DNA from: Sepioteuthis lessoniana
Taxonomy: Eukaryota > Mollusca > Cephalopoda > Myopsida > Loliginidae
Assembly (NCBI GenBank): GCA_963585895.1
Contig: CAUZXS010000123.1
Location: 85,001 to 149,000, forward strand
Direction: 5' to 3'
DNA length: 64,000 nt
The notes beneath the pieces are model-generated. The model saw nothing but the letters and a program-made list of their open reading frames with translations, was not told where the DNA came from and made no database searches. Both the position numbers and the translations under genes were made by a program. This document shows, one piece after another, positions 1 through 10,699 of this stretch (positions are counted from its first letter, which is position 1; each line of letters begins with the position of its first letter).

Positions 1-180
1 CAGATTTAAAAACTGGTCGTTGTTGAATTTATATTTCAAGATTATTTTCGACTTCATTGTACTTCTTGGATTAGCAAGATAGCGTTTGCTACCCGCACTT
101 CTGTATTCCACGTAAGGGATTGCAAAAGAACCACATAGATTTAAATATTTCATTAAAATAGTACTGGTCTTTATGACCAA

Positions 181-390
181 CATTAATGGCATATCAACTT
201 ACGTGGTTTATTTAATACCAAACCCATCCTTGTAGAAGAGTATTGGTACTATTTAATCAACAGCTGGGAAATAAAGGGGTTCAAGCCTTTCCTAAGTCCG
301 AAAGTGAACGTAATAGCGCAAGTTGAGTTCGAACTCGCTTACAACAATATCGCTAACAAGCACATTAGCTAAGACTTTAGGGGAGGACTC
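181..390 (-). mobile_element. Family A tRNA-derived SINE, diverged copy
   Basis: The minus strand reads from a decayed tRNA-like head through the A core (AGCTGGGA near 261) to the tail hairpin region (GGCATATCAAC near 188). The phrase GAAAGTGAACGTAATAGCGC before the B-box side matches the other A copies. The A-box end is poorly preserved, so the right edge is approximate. Confidence 0.7.
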
Positions 391-563
391 CTCCCCTATC
401 TGAAAGACTAACTCACTATTATCCCACACAAGATGCCCTAGGTATTTTGATAATAACTGCAAGAGTTCATTATCTTGAATTTATATATTCATTAATTCTA
501 CAATATTTGCCATGATACCATTGGTGCTGAATGAACTCTACCAAAAGATACCCAAAGATAATG

Positions 564-690
564 AGCCCAATCGGCTGTGGTTGTAGAATACAACGACTAT
601 ATTTCTGAAGTTGTGGGTAAGACTCCCCCAAAAAGTGTCCCGAATATGACTAAACCACCTGATGGTTCACAAAGGATATATTATGGAACC
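564..690 (+). mobile_element. Family C retroposon head fragment
   Basis: The segment starts AGCCCAATCGGCTGTGG, which matches the CAGTCGG stem-loop head of other C copies. It continues through GGTAAGACTCCCC and GTGTCCCGAATATGACTAAAC, then switches into a B-like sequence near 690. Only the 5' part of the element is present. Confidence 0.6.
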
Positions 691-945
691 CCGCTTATCG
701 TAATAGTTATCAATGATGCGAGTTCAAGACTTGCACAAGGCTGTTTGTGTTTCGTTTCGTGCTAATACCTTGAGAAAGGCATGAATATATCTCTTCTCCT
801 CTTAGCTATGGGTAAATAGGACTGGCTGAGCTCTTAAGCCTTGGTTAGGCAACCAATTTAGCAGAAGAAAAATTGTGAATTCGAACTAGTTTTATTCTGC
901 TTAAAAATTGACCCTGTATCACATCTAGTCTGGTGTAGGGGCTGA
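691..945 (+). mobile_element. Family B SINE, old copy fused to C head
   Basis: The TACCTTGAGAAAGGCATGAA core, the AGCTATGGGTAAATAG motif and the GGCAACCAATT to TTGACCCTGTATCACAT tail follow B order. The tRNA-like head is strongly decayed. The copy abuts the C fragment directly, so it is either a composite or an insertion without visible target duplication. Confidence 0.6.
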
Positions 946-1985
946 GTAATTGTATACATACAAGGCTTATCAATTCTTCAAGAATGTTCAATTATCTAAA
1001 GAATTTATTTTTAAATCCGAAAGTTACTCCTAGCTCTTCCGATCGTCGATAACTTTTACAACATCTCTCATTTATTTTTATTGATTATATAAATTAGAAT
1101 TTAAGTATTTCATCTAATTTAAAATTTTTTATAAATATCTTTGGAAATTTTTGGTGATAAAGTTTCTATTCTAGTTTTTCTTCACAATATAAATGTTTTA
1201 CAAAAGGACATTTTTTGCCTCTACCAAGGGGCGTAATCCCTCTAAAAGTGCCAATTGACTCTTTTCTGTTCTGGTCTGGTCTGGCCCGGCCCGAACATTT
1301 ACCTGAGTTCGAACACGAAATGATACCAGTGGAAAAATACGCAACTATTTTCATCACCCGTAAGCAACCCCATACATATTATGTGCCATAATATCCCGTT
1401 TCTTTATCCAGATTTCAATTGGTATTATTTTCGTTTTAATTATGTAGATTATAAACCCTATCAGTCAGAATATAGGATTTTGGCTATTCAATAAAATAAA
1501 AGAATAAGACTTTTTTTTTTTTTTTTTTATTGTATGTTGATTATTCACGATAGTTAAGACTCGGATAATAGAATATAAGTGTAAATAAGTCAAATATAAA
1601 AAGTATAAAAAGATTATCGGATTATAAATATTGTTAATCACGCTTTATATTTATCGAAGACAATTAAGGAGTTTTACCTTTTTTTTCCTCTCTGAGATAT
1701 GATTAATATTATCTATGAATTTTTATATGTATAATCAGTATTTGGGACTAAATAAGTCTAAAATGTGAAAATAATGATTTTTTTTTTTTTTTTTTTTAAT
1801 GTAAATTTTTTTATCGAAAGACGTTAACTTTGGTGCAAAAGTCATACACGAAAAGATCTGGTACTTTATTTTTTGCGAGCGGTGGGTGGGGGGGGGGAAT
1901 ATGTATTCTGAGAAAACGATAGACCTTGCTGCTTAATATCGACAACATAAAGTGGAAAAATAGTTCGTGTGAGTGTGTTTTTTTT
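946..1985. other. AT-rich spacer, no gene seen
   Basis: No family member or coding trace was recognised. It holds T runs at about 1511-1530 and 1779-1798, an imperfect CTGGT/CCGGC run near 1270-1293 and a G run near 1887-1897. Confidence 0.5.
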
Positions 1986-1989
1986 ACTT

Positions 1990-2340
1990 TGATTGAAAAT
2001 TTTCTCACTCTGTGATGTTGAGCTCTCTGTAATTGTCATAGTTTCCATGGAAATAAATATCAGACGTGACTTTGAAACTGAAATATTAATTTTTTTTTGG
2101 GGGGGGGGGTAGCCGAAAACCTATTCTAGCCAACGGTGTAATTGTGTTTGTTTATCTCTTAGAAATTCTCCGATTTATTTCCACCGAACTTATATCAGAG
2201 AAAATATCTTACAAGTGGTGACTATGTTCAAAATTAGTGAAAACACTTTTTTTCCACAATGAAAACTTTATCCAACATAGTTATTGAGCTCACAGTATTT
2301 GTCATAGTTTCCCTACTTTCGGAGCAATCCTCGTGTATTG
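1990..2340. repeat. Satellite-like repeat, about three diverged units
   Basis: Three loosely conserved units start near 1991, 2111 and 2259. They share GAAAAC(T)TT..TCCAAC, TCATAGTTTCCATGG and ATATCTTACAAGTGGTGAC with the array at 34795-35420 and the single unit near 47457. A T-run/G-run junction at about 2091-2110 interrupts one unit. Unit length is about 120-150 bp. Confidence 0.55.
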
Positions 2341-2365
2341 GTTACCGACAGAAATTGATAATATG

Positions 2366-2580
2366 TAAGTAAAAGTAAAGTTGGTGACCCTAGTCGAGGG
2401 CTATCCGAAGGCTCCCATTTCATTAGCTACTACACCGAGGTGTAGAGGATTGCTCCACTTTACTCTTGATGCGTACCTTATAATGCTGAGTGATAGTCAC
2501 TGAGTGACTCTACCTGGGATTGAACCCTGGTTTCCCGGACTATTGACGAACACTCTTCCCATTAGGCCAATGGCCTGGTG
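2366..2580 (-). mobile_element. Family E tRNA-derived SINE
   Basis: On the minus strand the head contains a B-box-like GGTTCAATCCC and an A-box-like TGGCCTAATGG. These are followed by CACTCAGCATTATAAGGTAC, AAGTGGAGCAATCC, the CTACACCTCGGTGTAG hairpin and the ACTTTACTTTTAC end. It is a nearly full copy. Confidence 0.8.
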
Positions 2581-2672
2581 TTTGATAATTTGTAATGTAA
2601 AAGATATATTTAGGCTTCTAAACTTTGATATTTTCTGATTACTTCATATCTTATATGCTAAATCGAAAGTTT

Positions 2673-2901
2673 GGTTTCTTTGTTTAATGCCATATCAACC
2701 TTCGTGGGCTATTTAATGCTGAAGCCATCGTTATAGAAATACAACAGTGATACTATTTAGCCCATAGCTGGGGGTTTCATGCCTTTCCCGAAAGTATTAG
2801 TCCGAAATTGAACGTCAAAGTACTGGCGTTCGAACTCTCTTCCTTCGAGGCCGGAGTTCAGAACTTTTGCCATTATACTCTGAGGACTTCACCGCCCCCC
2901 C
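2673..2901 (-). mobile_element. Family A SINE with target-site duplication
   Basis: The tail (TTTGTTTAATGCCATATCAAC) lies on the left and the tRNA-like head on the right. A 15-bp target-site duplication, CTAAATCGAARGTTT, is visible at 2658-2672 and 2902-2916 with one mismatch. This sets the boundaries. The head anticodon side has decayed. Confidence 0.8.
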
Positions 2902-2916
2902 CTAAATCGAAGGTTT

Positions 2917-3940
2917 AGATGGCGCGCTGTTTAAAGGCAAACATTTCTGATTAAAGATAAATAAATAAAAGGAGACAATTTTGTTGGTATAAAAGCCGTA
3001 AAATTTATTTCCACTTTATATCCTAATTTGAGTACTGAACGAGGGGCTAAGTTTCTTGATTTCTTTTTTATATCATCCATAAAAAAAATCATAAATTAGC
3101 TATGAACAGTTCTTAGCAGTTGTTGAGCCGTCTTGTGGACTTGATGGCTCGTATCGGCACAAGTGATTTTTATAAGTCTGAGTTTTAAAGTTCATGCCTG
3201 TAGTTCGAATTTTTCTCATAGAATATAATCCTGTGTCGTGTTGTAAAGAGCTGCGTATATGTCACCGTGACTCCAGAAAAAAAAAACTCTCACACCTGAA
3301 GAATTAATTAAAGATAAAAATGAATCAAATTGAAACAGGAGAAAATTTTCAATAATTGGTGACAGTATTTGGGTTATCAGTTAAGGTTTGATACATAACT
3401 TTATGGAAAAGTAAATAATCTAACATCCAAATTATATTTTCATAGTTTTGCTCCTTGTTGGTTATTTAATGCCCGAATTTGATGCCTTTCTACATGTCAG
3501 ACAACAATCGTAACAATATTTTCAAGGTTCCATTGTTTTATTTAAAAATTGCTCTTTTATTTGCCTAAGATCATTTGTTGTATACTATATTACGCGTCTA
3601 TAATATACACGGGAACATGATCAAACATAAAGACGAACTTCAATGAACGAACGAATACACTTCTTTATAAAAATATCTCTCACACTTTATTCTCGATAGG
3701 GTGATGTTTCTTGAGTGTGAGAGATGAGTTGGAGACAGTGGACGGACTGCCTTATTGACCCCAAGTTCTTCTTCGCAAGCCCTCAGTCTGCAAGCTGATT
3801 CTCACGCTGGCATCCTATCTCCAACTGATTCAAACCGTCTGTGCCCTGGTTATACTATTGTTTAACATCCACCTGCTTCCGCTGTTCTTCCGCTTATTTA
3901 CACAAGTGCATCTCTTGATTGACGGCTCGGTAACAATTAT
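2917..3940. other. Spacer with weak A-SINE relic
   Basis: Mostly unassigned AT-rich DNA. A short stretch near 3450-3530 (GGTTATTTAATGCC, then TGATGCCTTTC) may be a decayed A relic. The 3700-3840 part is less AT-rich, but no protein or element family was recognised. Confidence 0.35.
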
Positions 3941-3985
3941 AACACATTTGCTTGCACACAGTTATATCAAGTATTTGTATCTAAT

Positions 3986-4281
3986 CATATTTACCAACCC
4001 CTCCGCTCGGACAGGATATGACACAAGGTCAATTTTTAATCCGAGTTTAACAGGTTTTAATTCAGAGTTTTCTTTCTCCTAGACTAGTTGCCTCATCAAG
4101 GCTGAAAAACCTAGTCTGTCCTACTATTTACCCATAGCTGGAGGGAAAATAATTGGATTCATACCTTTCCCAAGGGTATTAGTGCTATGTGAAATGCAAT
4201 CAGTCTCGTCCAGGATTTGAACTCGTGTCGCCGTGTCCATTTCCTACGACGATAACCATTACACCACGGACACCTCCTTAT
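3986..4281 (-). mobile_element. Family B SINE, full length, inside D
   Basis: It runs from the tail TTTACCAACCCCTCCGCTCGG to the head CCATTACACCACGGACACC (minus strand). It keeps the AGACTAG/CTAGTCT stem and the B-box-like GATTTGAACTC. The sequence TATCTAAT occurs on both sides and may be the target duplication. Confidence 0.8.
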
Positions 4282-4464
4282 TCATATCTAATACAAATAA
4301 TTTACACACATTTATAGGGTTGCTGTTGGTGGTGGCAAACAATTATGATTTCAAGTAACTATTCTTAATACGAATTATTTGCATGCAGTTATGATTTCAA
4401 GTCTTTCTATCTAACATTAATAATTCCCTTAAGAATAATTTGTTTTCAGTTATTTGGTTCTAAG

Positions 4465-4692
4465 TGTATAGTGGTTAACGTGTTGGACTGTGACATCGTA
4501 GTAAGTGAGTTCGAAATCCTGTTATGCTATTACGTCCAGTTTCAGACTAATACTCTCGGGGAAAATATGAACTTGCTTAACCCCCCCCCAACACACCGTT
4601 ATGGGTTTATCACTCTCGTCCTTCTACAAGTGTGGTTTTGACATTAAATAGCCCACAAAGGTTGTTTATACCATTGAACAACCAAACCAATA
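4465..4692 (+). mobile_element. Family A SINE inside D
   Basis: The head has GTGGTTAACGTGTTGGACTG and GAGTTCGAAATCC. It is followed by the core and the tail GACATTAAATAGCCCACAAAGG, ending in AACCAAACCAA. The core has a C run at 4580-4589 and the outer tail stem is weakened. Confidence 0.75.
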
Positions 4693-4895
4693 ATTTTCAA
4701 ATAGATCTATTTACTCAGGGATAAGAGTAGACCTGGGAGTAATAGCAATGAAAGGTTGACTCCACACTCCTCAGAACTCAGGAATTAGGGCCTCACCACC
4801 AGTTGCTTTTTAGTGTCATACCCAAGACACCATCCTTTTTAAGTTGGGGGTTCTTACTTCACTGTAGGAGATACAGTCAGCACCTGCGGGGCGAT

Positions 4896-5072
4896 AGTTT
4901 TGAGTTTTCATAAAATTTAGATTAAAAAAGTAGTTGAATCACTTAAAAATGATTTTTAGCAAGTTTTTGTTTTTAAAAAAATACATGAAAAATTGAAATA
5001 ATTATCAAATTTTTCTTCAATGTGATACATTTAATGCAATATTTTTACTTTTTGGAAAATTCATAAATAAAT
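4896..5072. other. AT-rich spacer
   Basis: Unassigned AT-rich DNA between the D element and the F SINE. No coding trace. Confidence 0.4.
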
Positions 5073-5089
5073 CACAGTCAATAGATATG

Positions 5090-5220
5090 TAGGCGCCTCT
5101 GGTGGTGTAATGGTTAGCAAGCTCGACTAGCAAACCTACACGAATGAGTTCGAGTCTCATTGGGTGCCCCTTTCATATGGCCTTGTGCCACATCTAAGCA
5201 AAAAGCTTAATAAATTTTTC
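5090..5220 (+). mobile_element. Family F short tRNA-derived SINE, type copy
   Basis: A 131-bp insertion bounded by a perfect 17-bp target duplication, CACAGTCAATAGATATG, at 5073-5089 and 5221-5237. The head contains an A-box match TGGTGTAATGG and a B-box match GAGTTCGAGTCTC. The body has CCTTGTGCCACATCTAAGC and a TAAGC-A5-GCTTA hairpin at 5195-5209. The perfect duplication suggests a fairly young insertion. Confidence 0.9.
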
Positions 5221-5287
5221 CACAGTCAATAGATATGATAAAGAATAAAATCAGGTCTTTAAAATTACATGTATTATTCTATTTGTC

Positions 5288-5412
5288 ATTAACTAAGCTG
5301 AGATAAGTCTGACACAAGGCCAGAAACATGAAGCTCCCGATAAACATCGAACTCTGTAACAATGGCCTGCTAACCTATCTTGCAAACCATTACACCACAA
5401 AAGGCACCTTGG
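5288..5412 (-). mobile_element. Family F SINE
   Basis: Minus-strand copy with AACTAAGCTGAG at the tail, GACACAAGGCC in the body and CCATTACACCAC at the head. It ends at the GGCACC head terminus. Confidence 0.75.
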
Positions 5413-5424
5413 TCATTTCTTAAG

Positions 5425-5527
5425 CTTAGCCAAGGTTGACACAAGACCAGAAACAGGTATGGAGCATCCAGTTAGGACTGAACTTGCTAACAATAGCCCG
5501 CTAACCATTATACCAACCGAGGTGCCT
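5425..5527 (-). mobile_element. Family F SINE
   Basis: Second minus-strand F copy, directly after the first. It has TTAAGCTTAGCC, GACACAAGACC and CCATTATACCAACCGAGGTGCC. The two lie head to tail and may be a tandem pair. Confidence 0.75.
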
Positions 5528-5539
5528 ATTTTTCTTGAG

Positions 5540-5778
5540 ATATGTATTTAACCAACTTCTCCGGTACGGGGTCAATTTTTAAGCAGAGTACAGCTTGTAT
5601 GAATTAAGGGCTTTCTTTCTCTCAGATTAGTTGCCTAATTAAAGCTACAGAACCAAGTCTTCTGTTATTTACCCGTAGGAGGAAAGGAAAAAAACGACAG
5701 ATTTAAGCCTTTCTCAAGCGCTTTTACAAACACCCTCAAATTGGATTTGAACTCGTTAAGCTAAGGGCACCTTCCATT
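5540..5778 (-). mobile_element. Family B SINE, diverged
   Basis: B tail (CCAACTTCTCCGGTACGG, GGTCAATTTTTAAGC), CAGATTAGTTGCC and the core (CCTTTCTCAAGCG) occur in order. The head is shortened to TTTGAACTCGTTAAGC, then GGGCACC. Confidence 0.65.
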
Positions 5779-6477
5779 TTTTTTGTTTTTTAATCATAAT
5801 CCCACGTCCACTCTTTATGGAAGTGTTAATACTTGTAAAGATTCCATATATTTGCATTTTTTCCAGAGGTTATATGTGTATATGATAAGAAATATGTAAG
5901 AGATATGAAATAGATTTTAATATTTAAAACAAACTTCACTGAATCTAGATTTCAACGAACTTTGCAGACTCGGCACTCAAAATGGAATCTCAGACCCTTT
6001 TTGTTTTTCTTCTAGTTTACTGTTACCAAAAAAAAAAAAAAGGGAGCGGATAGGTAGACAGTCATAAACCGAAACTTCCGTCCTTGTCAGTATCTCATTT
6101 CCAACAGGCTGTTGGGCCGAACGGTAGACATTGATCGAGCACAATTCGCCTTGCACAATAGCATTTTCATTCGGTTGGCGATTGTGTCTTGAGCAACACT
6201 TTGTCATCAACGAACGCCCTAAAGACAATCCTCCTTTTCCCCTCTTCAGCTCTCTTTACTGTTAATTTATTCGTTTCATTGTTACGTTTAACATCAGAGC
6301 TTTATGGACGGACTATATGAATGAATTAAGAGTTTTCTTTCTTCGCAAACGCTGATTGAAGGTAATTTTTAAATACCTAATGGAGCAACTCGTAGATACA
6401 GAAAAAACAAACAAAAAATGATACATTTAAAGACTTTAACCTATTTCGAAAGCCAATATTACTTAACTTTCTCTACG
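5779..6477. other. Spacer, partly less AT-rich
   Basis: No gene recognised. The 5960-6250 part has a more balanced base composition and an A run at 6028-6041. A possible decayed B relic lies near 6290-6480. Confidence 0.35.
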
Positions 6478-7075
6478 CTCTACCGATGGGCCTTAGAATA
6501 TGCTGACTCTATCTCCTGGAGAGGGGTAAGATTTCTCCCTTCCAAAAAAAGGGGGGATGCACTCGGTATGACATAAAACAGTTCTGGAGATCTGAGAGCG
6601 AGGAATACCTCTTCATGGCACATTACTCTCAGGTTCACTCAGATTCAATGGTAGTACCTGTTTGAATTCATCTCTTGGGCAAATTGATCTGTTGGAAAAT
6701 TATTTGTATTTGATTGGAATAATTGATACCATACAACTGTAAATTATTAGTATTAAGAATAGTTACTTGAAGCTATAATGGTTTACTAAGGATTATTATT
6801 AGTTACTTGGAACCATATAACTGTATGCAAACAAACGTCTATCATTTAAATAGGAAAAATTACTTGAAACCATATAATTATTAGTATTAGACAGGAATAC
6901 TTGAAACCATACAACAGTATGCAAATTACTTGCATTGGATAATTATATTTGATATCTTATCACTGCAGGCAAAAATAACTTCCAAGGAACTACCCAAATA
7001 ATGTAAGTATAAACGTATAATGACTGCAATTCCCTAGGCTTTCGACATAAAATATCACTAGATGGGTTGACAATA
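6478..7075 (+). mobile_element. Family D element with AT-rich repeat tail
   Basis: The head (CCTTAGAATATGCTGAC, GAGAGGGGTAAGA) and the body (ACTCTCAGGTTCACTCAGA) are followed by repeated units of the form ATTAGTATTAAG..TACTTGAA..CCATATAACTGTATGCAAA. It ends with the D tail, GACATAAAATATCACTAGATGGGTTGACA. The unit number varies strongly between D copies in this window. Confidence 0.65.
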
Positions 7076-7138
7076 AAAATTCTGTCTGAGACAGCTGTGT
7101 GATATTCCAAAAAAAGTCAGGAGTTAAAGTTTTCAGAT

Positions 7139-7200
7139 GTTTTGGGGTTTGTTTGTTTTTGTTTTGTTTTTGTTTTTTGTTTTTTTGTATGTGTTTTTCC
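7139..7200. repeat. T/G-rich low-complexity tract
   Basis: TTTG repeats with T runs. Similar tracts recur near 10225-10270, 10785-10835, 11078-11112, 12145-12175, 14965-15000, 37320-37365 and 40950-40990. They may be decayed poly(A) tails read on the other strand. Confidence 0.6.
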
Positions 7201-7617
7201 CCTCTGATCAGAAATATGAATGGGCTATGGAAAAGCAATTTTAGATATTTCTTTGGAAAATTTGCGGACGAATATTTTCAGTCAGTATGAATTTTTAAAA
7301 AGTCAACATATTTGTAAAGATCGACGAAAGGGTATTTTTATTTGGGTTATAAAAGGAACCACCATAAAATACCCCCTCACTGATACGGCAACACGTTTCG
7401 GAATTTTTTTTTTAACTAATAAAACTATTGAAGAAAAGAATGATCCCCCGGCGGAATATGGGACGTGAGTTCAAGTCTCGCCGATAGCTTAGTATTTATT
7501 TTTGTTTCCGATGCGTGCTGTTCGCTGTCGTGGAAGCAACGACTCTTGTGAGTTACGATAAAGAAAAAGCAACTGCAACTAGAATTAGGAAGATGAAGGA
7601 TAATACGAGTCAAAGTT
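7201..7617. other. Spacer, no gene seen
   Basis: No element recognised. A GTGAGTTCAAGTCTCGCC stretch near 7465 resembles a B box but no partner A box was found. Confidence 0.35.
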
Positions 7618-7622
7618 AGTGA

Positions 7623-7641
7623 AGTAGTAGTAGTAGTAGTA

Positions 7642-7681
<40 letters not shown>
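7623..7681. repeat. (AGT)n(AAT)n microsatellite
   Basis: About six AGT units run into about twelve AAT units and a short A run. Confidence 0.95.
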
Positions 7682-7684
<3 letters not shown>

Positions 7685-7768
7685 TTTCCTTTCAGTCGTA
7701 ATAACCAAACAATTTCTTTGCCAAATTCTTCAATGATAATCAGGAGGAATTTTCAGTCAAATAACGTT

Positions 7769-8012
7769 GGTTTCGTGTCTTTGTTTAATGGCGTATCGAT
7801 TCTTTGTGGGTTATTAAATGCCAAAGCCATCCTTGTAGAAAAACAGTAGTTGTACTATTTAGCCCATAGCTGGGGGAGGGATAGGAGAGTTGGTACCTTT
7901 CCCAAGGGTATTCGTCCGAAAGTGAGTATAATAGAGCAAATAGAAATCGAACTCGCTTACTACGATATTGCAATCAAGCACATTGGCCACTACGCCACGG
8001 GAACTCCCCTGA
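7769..8012 (-). mobile_element. Family A SINE
   Basis: The tail TTTGTTTAATGGCGTATCG, AGCTGGGGGAGGG core, CTTTCCCAAGGGTATTCG and head CACTACGCCACGGGAAC are present on the minus strand. The B-box side reads AAATCGAACTCGC. Confidence 0.8.
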
Positions 8013-8039
8013 ATCGTGTTGAAAATGTTTCCCCATAGA

Positions 8040-8100
8040 TAACCGAAATGAAGCAGAGGTAAGCCTGTTTAGTATTTGGTTGGGTGACCACTTCGGGTCA
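8040..8100 (+). repeat. 5S rRNA-like remnant
   Basis: GAAATGAAGCAGAGGTAAGCC..GTTTAGTATTTGGTTGGGTGACCACTT follows the order of 5S rRNA helix and internal promoter motifs (GAAGCTAAGCA..GTTAGTACTTGGATGGGTGACC). Only the central and 3' half is present, so it is a pseudogene or the head of a 5S-derived SINE, not a working 5S gene. Confidence 0.6.
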
Positions 8101-8287
8101 GCAGGTTTAGTTAACGTCATACCATCACTTTTATGCCAAAATTTGATTCATTTGATTGTAATTTTTGTATCATACACTTCACTGAATGAAAATCTTTTGT
8201 GGTTTTTTAAAGTTCTCTGCAAATTGAAAGGCATGAGCCCGAGACTGTCTACAAAGGAGAGGGGGAAAACGGCGAAAACAAAAGTTA

Positions 8288-8578
8288 CTATTTACCAACC
8301 CCTCCGCTCGGGCAGGATATGACACAAGGTCAATTTTTAAGCGGAGTTTAACAGGTTTGAATTCAGAGTTTTCCTTCTCCTAGACTAGTTGCCTCACCAA
8401 GGCTGAAGAACCTAGTCCGTCCTACTATTTACCCATAGCTGGAGGGAGAATAAGGGGGTTCATACCTTTCCCAAGGGTATTTGCCCGAAAGTGAACGTAA
8501 TAGCGCGACTGGAGTACGAACTCGCGTACTACGATTCCGCAGTTCATCGCTTTAACCATTACACCACGAGGACACCTC
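8288..8578 (-). mobile_element. Chimeric SINE: A head with B tail
   Basis: The left 165 bp is a clean B tail (CCCCTCCGCTCGGGCAGG, the AGACTAG stem, AGCTGGAGGGAGAATAAG). From about 8455 rightwards it becomes a family A core and head (GGGTATTTGCCCGAAAGTG, GCGCGACTGGAGTACGAAC, CCATTACACCACGAGGACACC). The switch falls inside the core that A and B share. AAAAGTT occurs on both sides as a possible short target duplication. Confidence 0.8.
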
Positions 8579-8935
8579 GAGTTGAATAAAAGTTGTTTAA
8601 AGAGGGGAGGCGTGAGTGACATTCGCAACATAGGCGGTTTGTGGGTCCTCAATTTGACTGGCTAAAATTCCCTTAACTAAAGATGACTGCTAGATTTTCT
8701 GGCTTGACTTCAACCCCTCTGTCTTTCTGGTCCTCTTGGTATCTATCTATGTTCAATCCTTCTACCTGACCCTCTATGTCTGTTCTGTTCCAACTGGCTC
8801 TCTCCTTTGACCCTCTTGTATATATCCAGGGGTGAACATTCCCATTTCCAGATTTTCAGCGACACATAGACTGGACATAAAAATACTACTGGGATCTTCG
8901 TCTCCAGCAGACCCTAAAAGATGTGATAAAAAAAT
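8579..8935. other. Spacer, pyrimidine-rich in part
   Basis: 8690-8830 is rich in C and T on the plus strand. No gene or repeat family recognised. Confidence 0.4.
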
Positions 8936-9540
8936 TTTCGAAACGTTTCCTATTCAATAATTTGTTTGCACACAGTTATGGTTGATGTACTCCTATCTAA
9001 TACGCATAATTTGAAACAGAACTATTTGACCCATATATGGAACCCCTGTCACACAGGTCCCATAACTTGGTTGGGTCGTGGGAGCGCTACTCATGTTGTG
9101 TGTCTTGAGCAGGAGTAGCCTAACAGAGTCCATTCCTCTGCAGGTCTATATATATTTTAAATTTAGTTTTCCTTCCCCAAATTAACTTGCCACACTTATG
9201 TTAAAGAGTCCAGTCTGCCCTACTAATTACATACAGTGTTAATACCCAAGAGTATAGATACTGTGAAATGTAGTCTCGTTCAGGATTTGAACTCGGGTAG
9301 CTGAATCCACTTCATATGTCGATAACCGTTACGCCACGAGTGTCTCTACCACTTGAGTAAAGAGTGAATCAGAGAGTATTGGCAATGAAGGGGTACTCCT
9401 CACTCCCCAGTACTTCAGAACTATAGCCTCACCACCAGATTAGCGTCATACCCAGGACGCACTTTTTTGGGGAGCAGATTGGTCCTACCCTCCGAAGTTG
9501 ACGTATTCTGAGCCCCACCGACAGTGTTTTGGAAGAGCAG
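8936..9540 (-). mobile_element. Family D element interrupted by B SINE
   Basis: D tail repeats at 8940-9060 (CACACAGTTATGG, CTATCTAATAC) lead to CTATTTGACCCATATATGG. After an interruption the D body continues at 9353-9535 (ATTGGCAATGAAGGGGTACTCC, CCTCACCACCAGA, GTCATACCCAGGACGC, GAGCCCCACCGACAG). Confidence 0.65.
9155..9352 (-). mobile_element. Family B SINE, tail-truncated, inside D
   Basis: It contains TTAGTTTTCCTTCCCC, AATTAACTTGCC, CCAGTCTGCCCTAC and CAGGATTTGAACTCGGG, with the head CGTTACGCCACGAGTGTC. The CCGAGCGG terminus is missing. Confidence 0.65.
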
Positions 9541-9844
9541 GTACTTTAAGCAACGTGAGGGTCTGTTGCCAGACTAAACAAAGCTTACTAAATAACAGAA
9601 TAATTCACGTTAAAATGATGTATTATTTTCACAATCATAGTTGTATTCAAAGTTTTTTTTGACAGCAGCCATATTGGATTTTGACCTGTTCTACTATTAA
9701 GCGTTACATAAGCCTTTATCGGCGAAAATGAAAGGCCTTACTTAAAATAAAAATACTCTATTTAACAGGTACAATCACATAAATAATGCTTTTCCTGTCC
9801 TATTAAGAGGGAAGCTTCAGCCGGCTATTTATCCACAGATTTTA

Positions 9845-9955
9845 TTAATCGTTGTCATTGGCTTAGTTTTGCACGAGGCCAGAAGTATGGGCTACCCAGT
9901 GAGAAACGAACTCTCTAACAAGTCTACTTGCAATTACACCAAGTGAGGCGCTCAG
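9845..9955 (-). mobile_element. Family F SINE, diverged
   Basis: TTAGTTTTGCACGAGGCCAG and CAATTACACCAAGTGAGGCGC match the F tail and head on the minus strand. Confidence 0.6.
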
Positions 9956-9983
9956 ATTTAATTACTGGTCACAGACTAAAATA

Positions 9984-9985
9984 CG

Positions 9986-10058
<73 letters not shown>
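9984..10058. repeat. (AC)n(AT)n microsatellite
   Basis: About a dozen CA units run directly into about 25 AT units. Confidence 0.97.
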
Positions 10059-10059
<1 letters not shown>

Positions 10060-10407
10060 ATTGTATCTACCTACCTACATTCATGTACTTTTAGTAGTTT
10101 ATGACAATACATAGTCTGAATTTTTATCATTAATGTCAACGAAGCGTCGCTGCGGACAGAAAAAAAAGTCGTCCAAATAACAAAAAATATTCAGAAGACT
10201 ATATGAACCTGTAACACTCAATGTTTTTTTTTTTTGTTTGTTTGTTTGTTTTTTTTTTGTTTTTTTGTAATTTTTTCATGTTATGCATTAAGTATTGGTC
10301 TACTATAGAAGATTCTTATTTCTTTTGCAAGTTTTCCTAGGTCAGTTTTATAGACTGCGTCACCAAAACAGGTTGGCTAGCAATATAGCGTAAAAATTTG
10401 CATCGAC

Positions 10408-10696
10408 ATATGTATTTACCTAACCCTTCCACCACAGGCAAGATGCAACACAAGATGAATTTTTAAGGGCAGTACTACTAGATTGAATACTGTTTTTCCT
10501 TCCCTTAGACTGGTTGCTTAACAAGACTAAAGAACCCAGTCTGTTCTGCCATTTACCCATAAATAGGGGTTGAAAAGATGGGTTCATGCCTTTTTACCAA
10601 GGGTGAAGTGAAACGCAAACACCCCCGCCCAGATTTTGAACTCTAGTCACCGATCTCATTTCATACGATGATAACTGTTGTGCTAAGCGCGCCTCT
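10408..10696 (-). mobile_element. Family B SINE
   Basis: It runs from TATTTACCTAACCCTTCCACCAC through TTAGACTGGTTGC and CCAGTCTGTTCTGCC to the head at about 10695. A- and B-box sides are recognisable but mutated. Confidence 0.7.
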
Positions 10697-10699
10697 AAC

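Larger units (their letters stand above)
3945..4895 (-). mobile_element. Family D element split by two SINEs
   Basis: AT-rich D tail repeats (TATCTAATAC, ATTTCAAGTAACTATTC) flank a B SINE and an A SINE. The D body follows at 4695-4895 (CCTGGGAGTAATAGCAATGAA, GCCTCACCACC, GTGTCATACCCAAGACACC). Read together, one minus-strand D element appears to have received both SINEs later. Confidence 0.6.
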
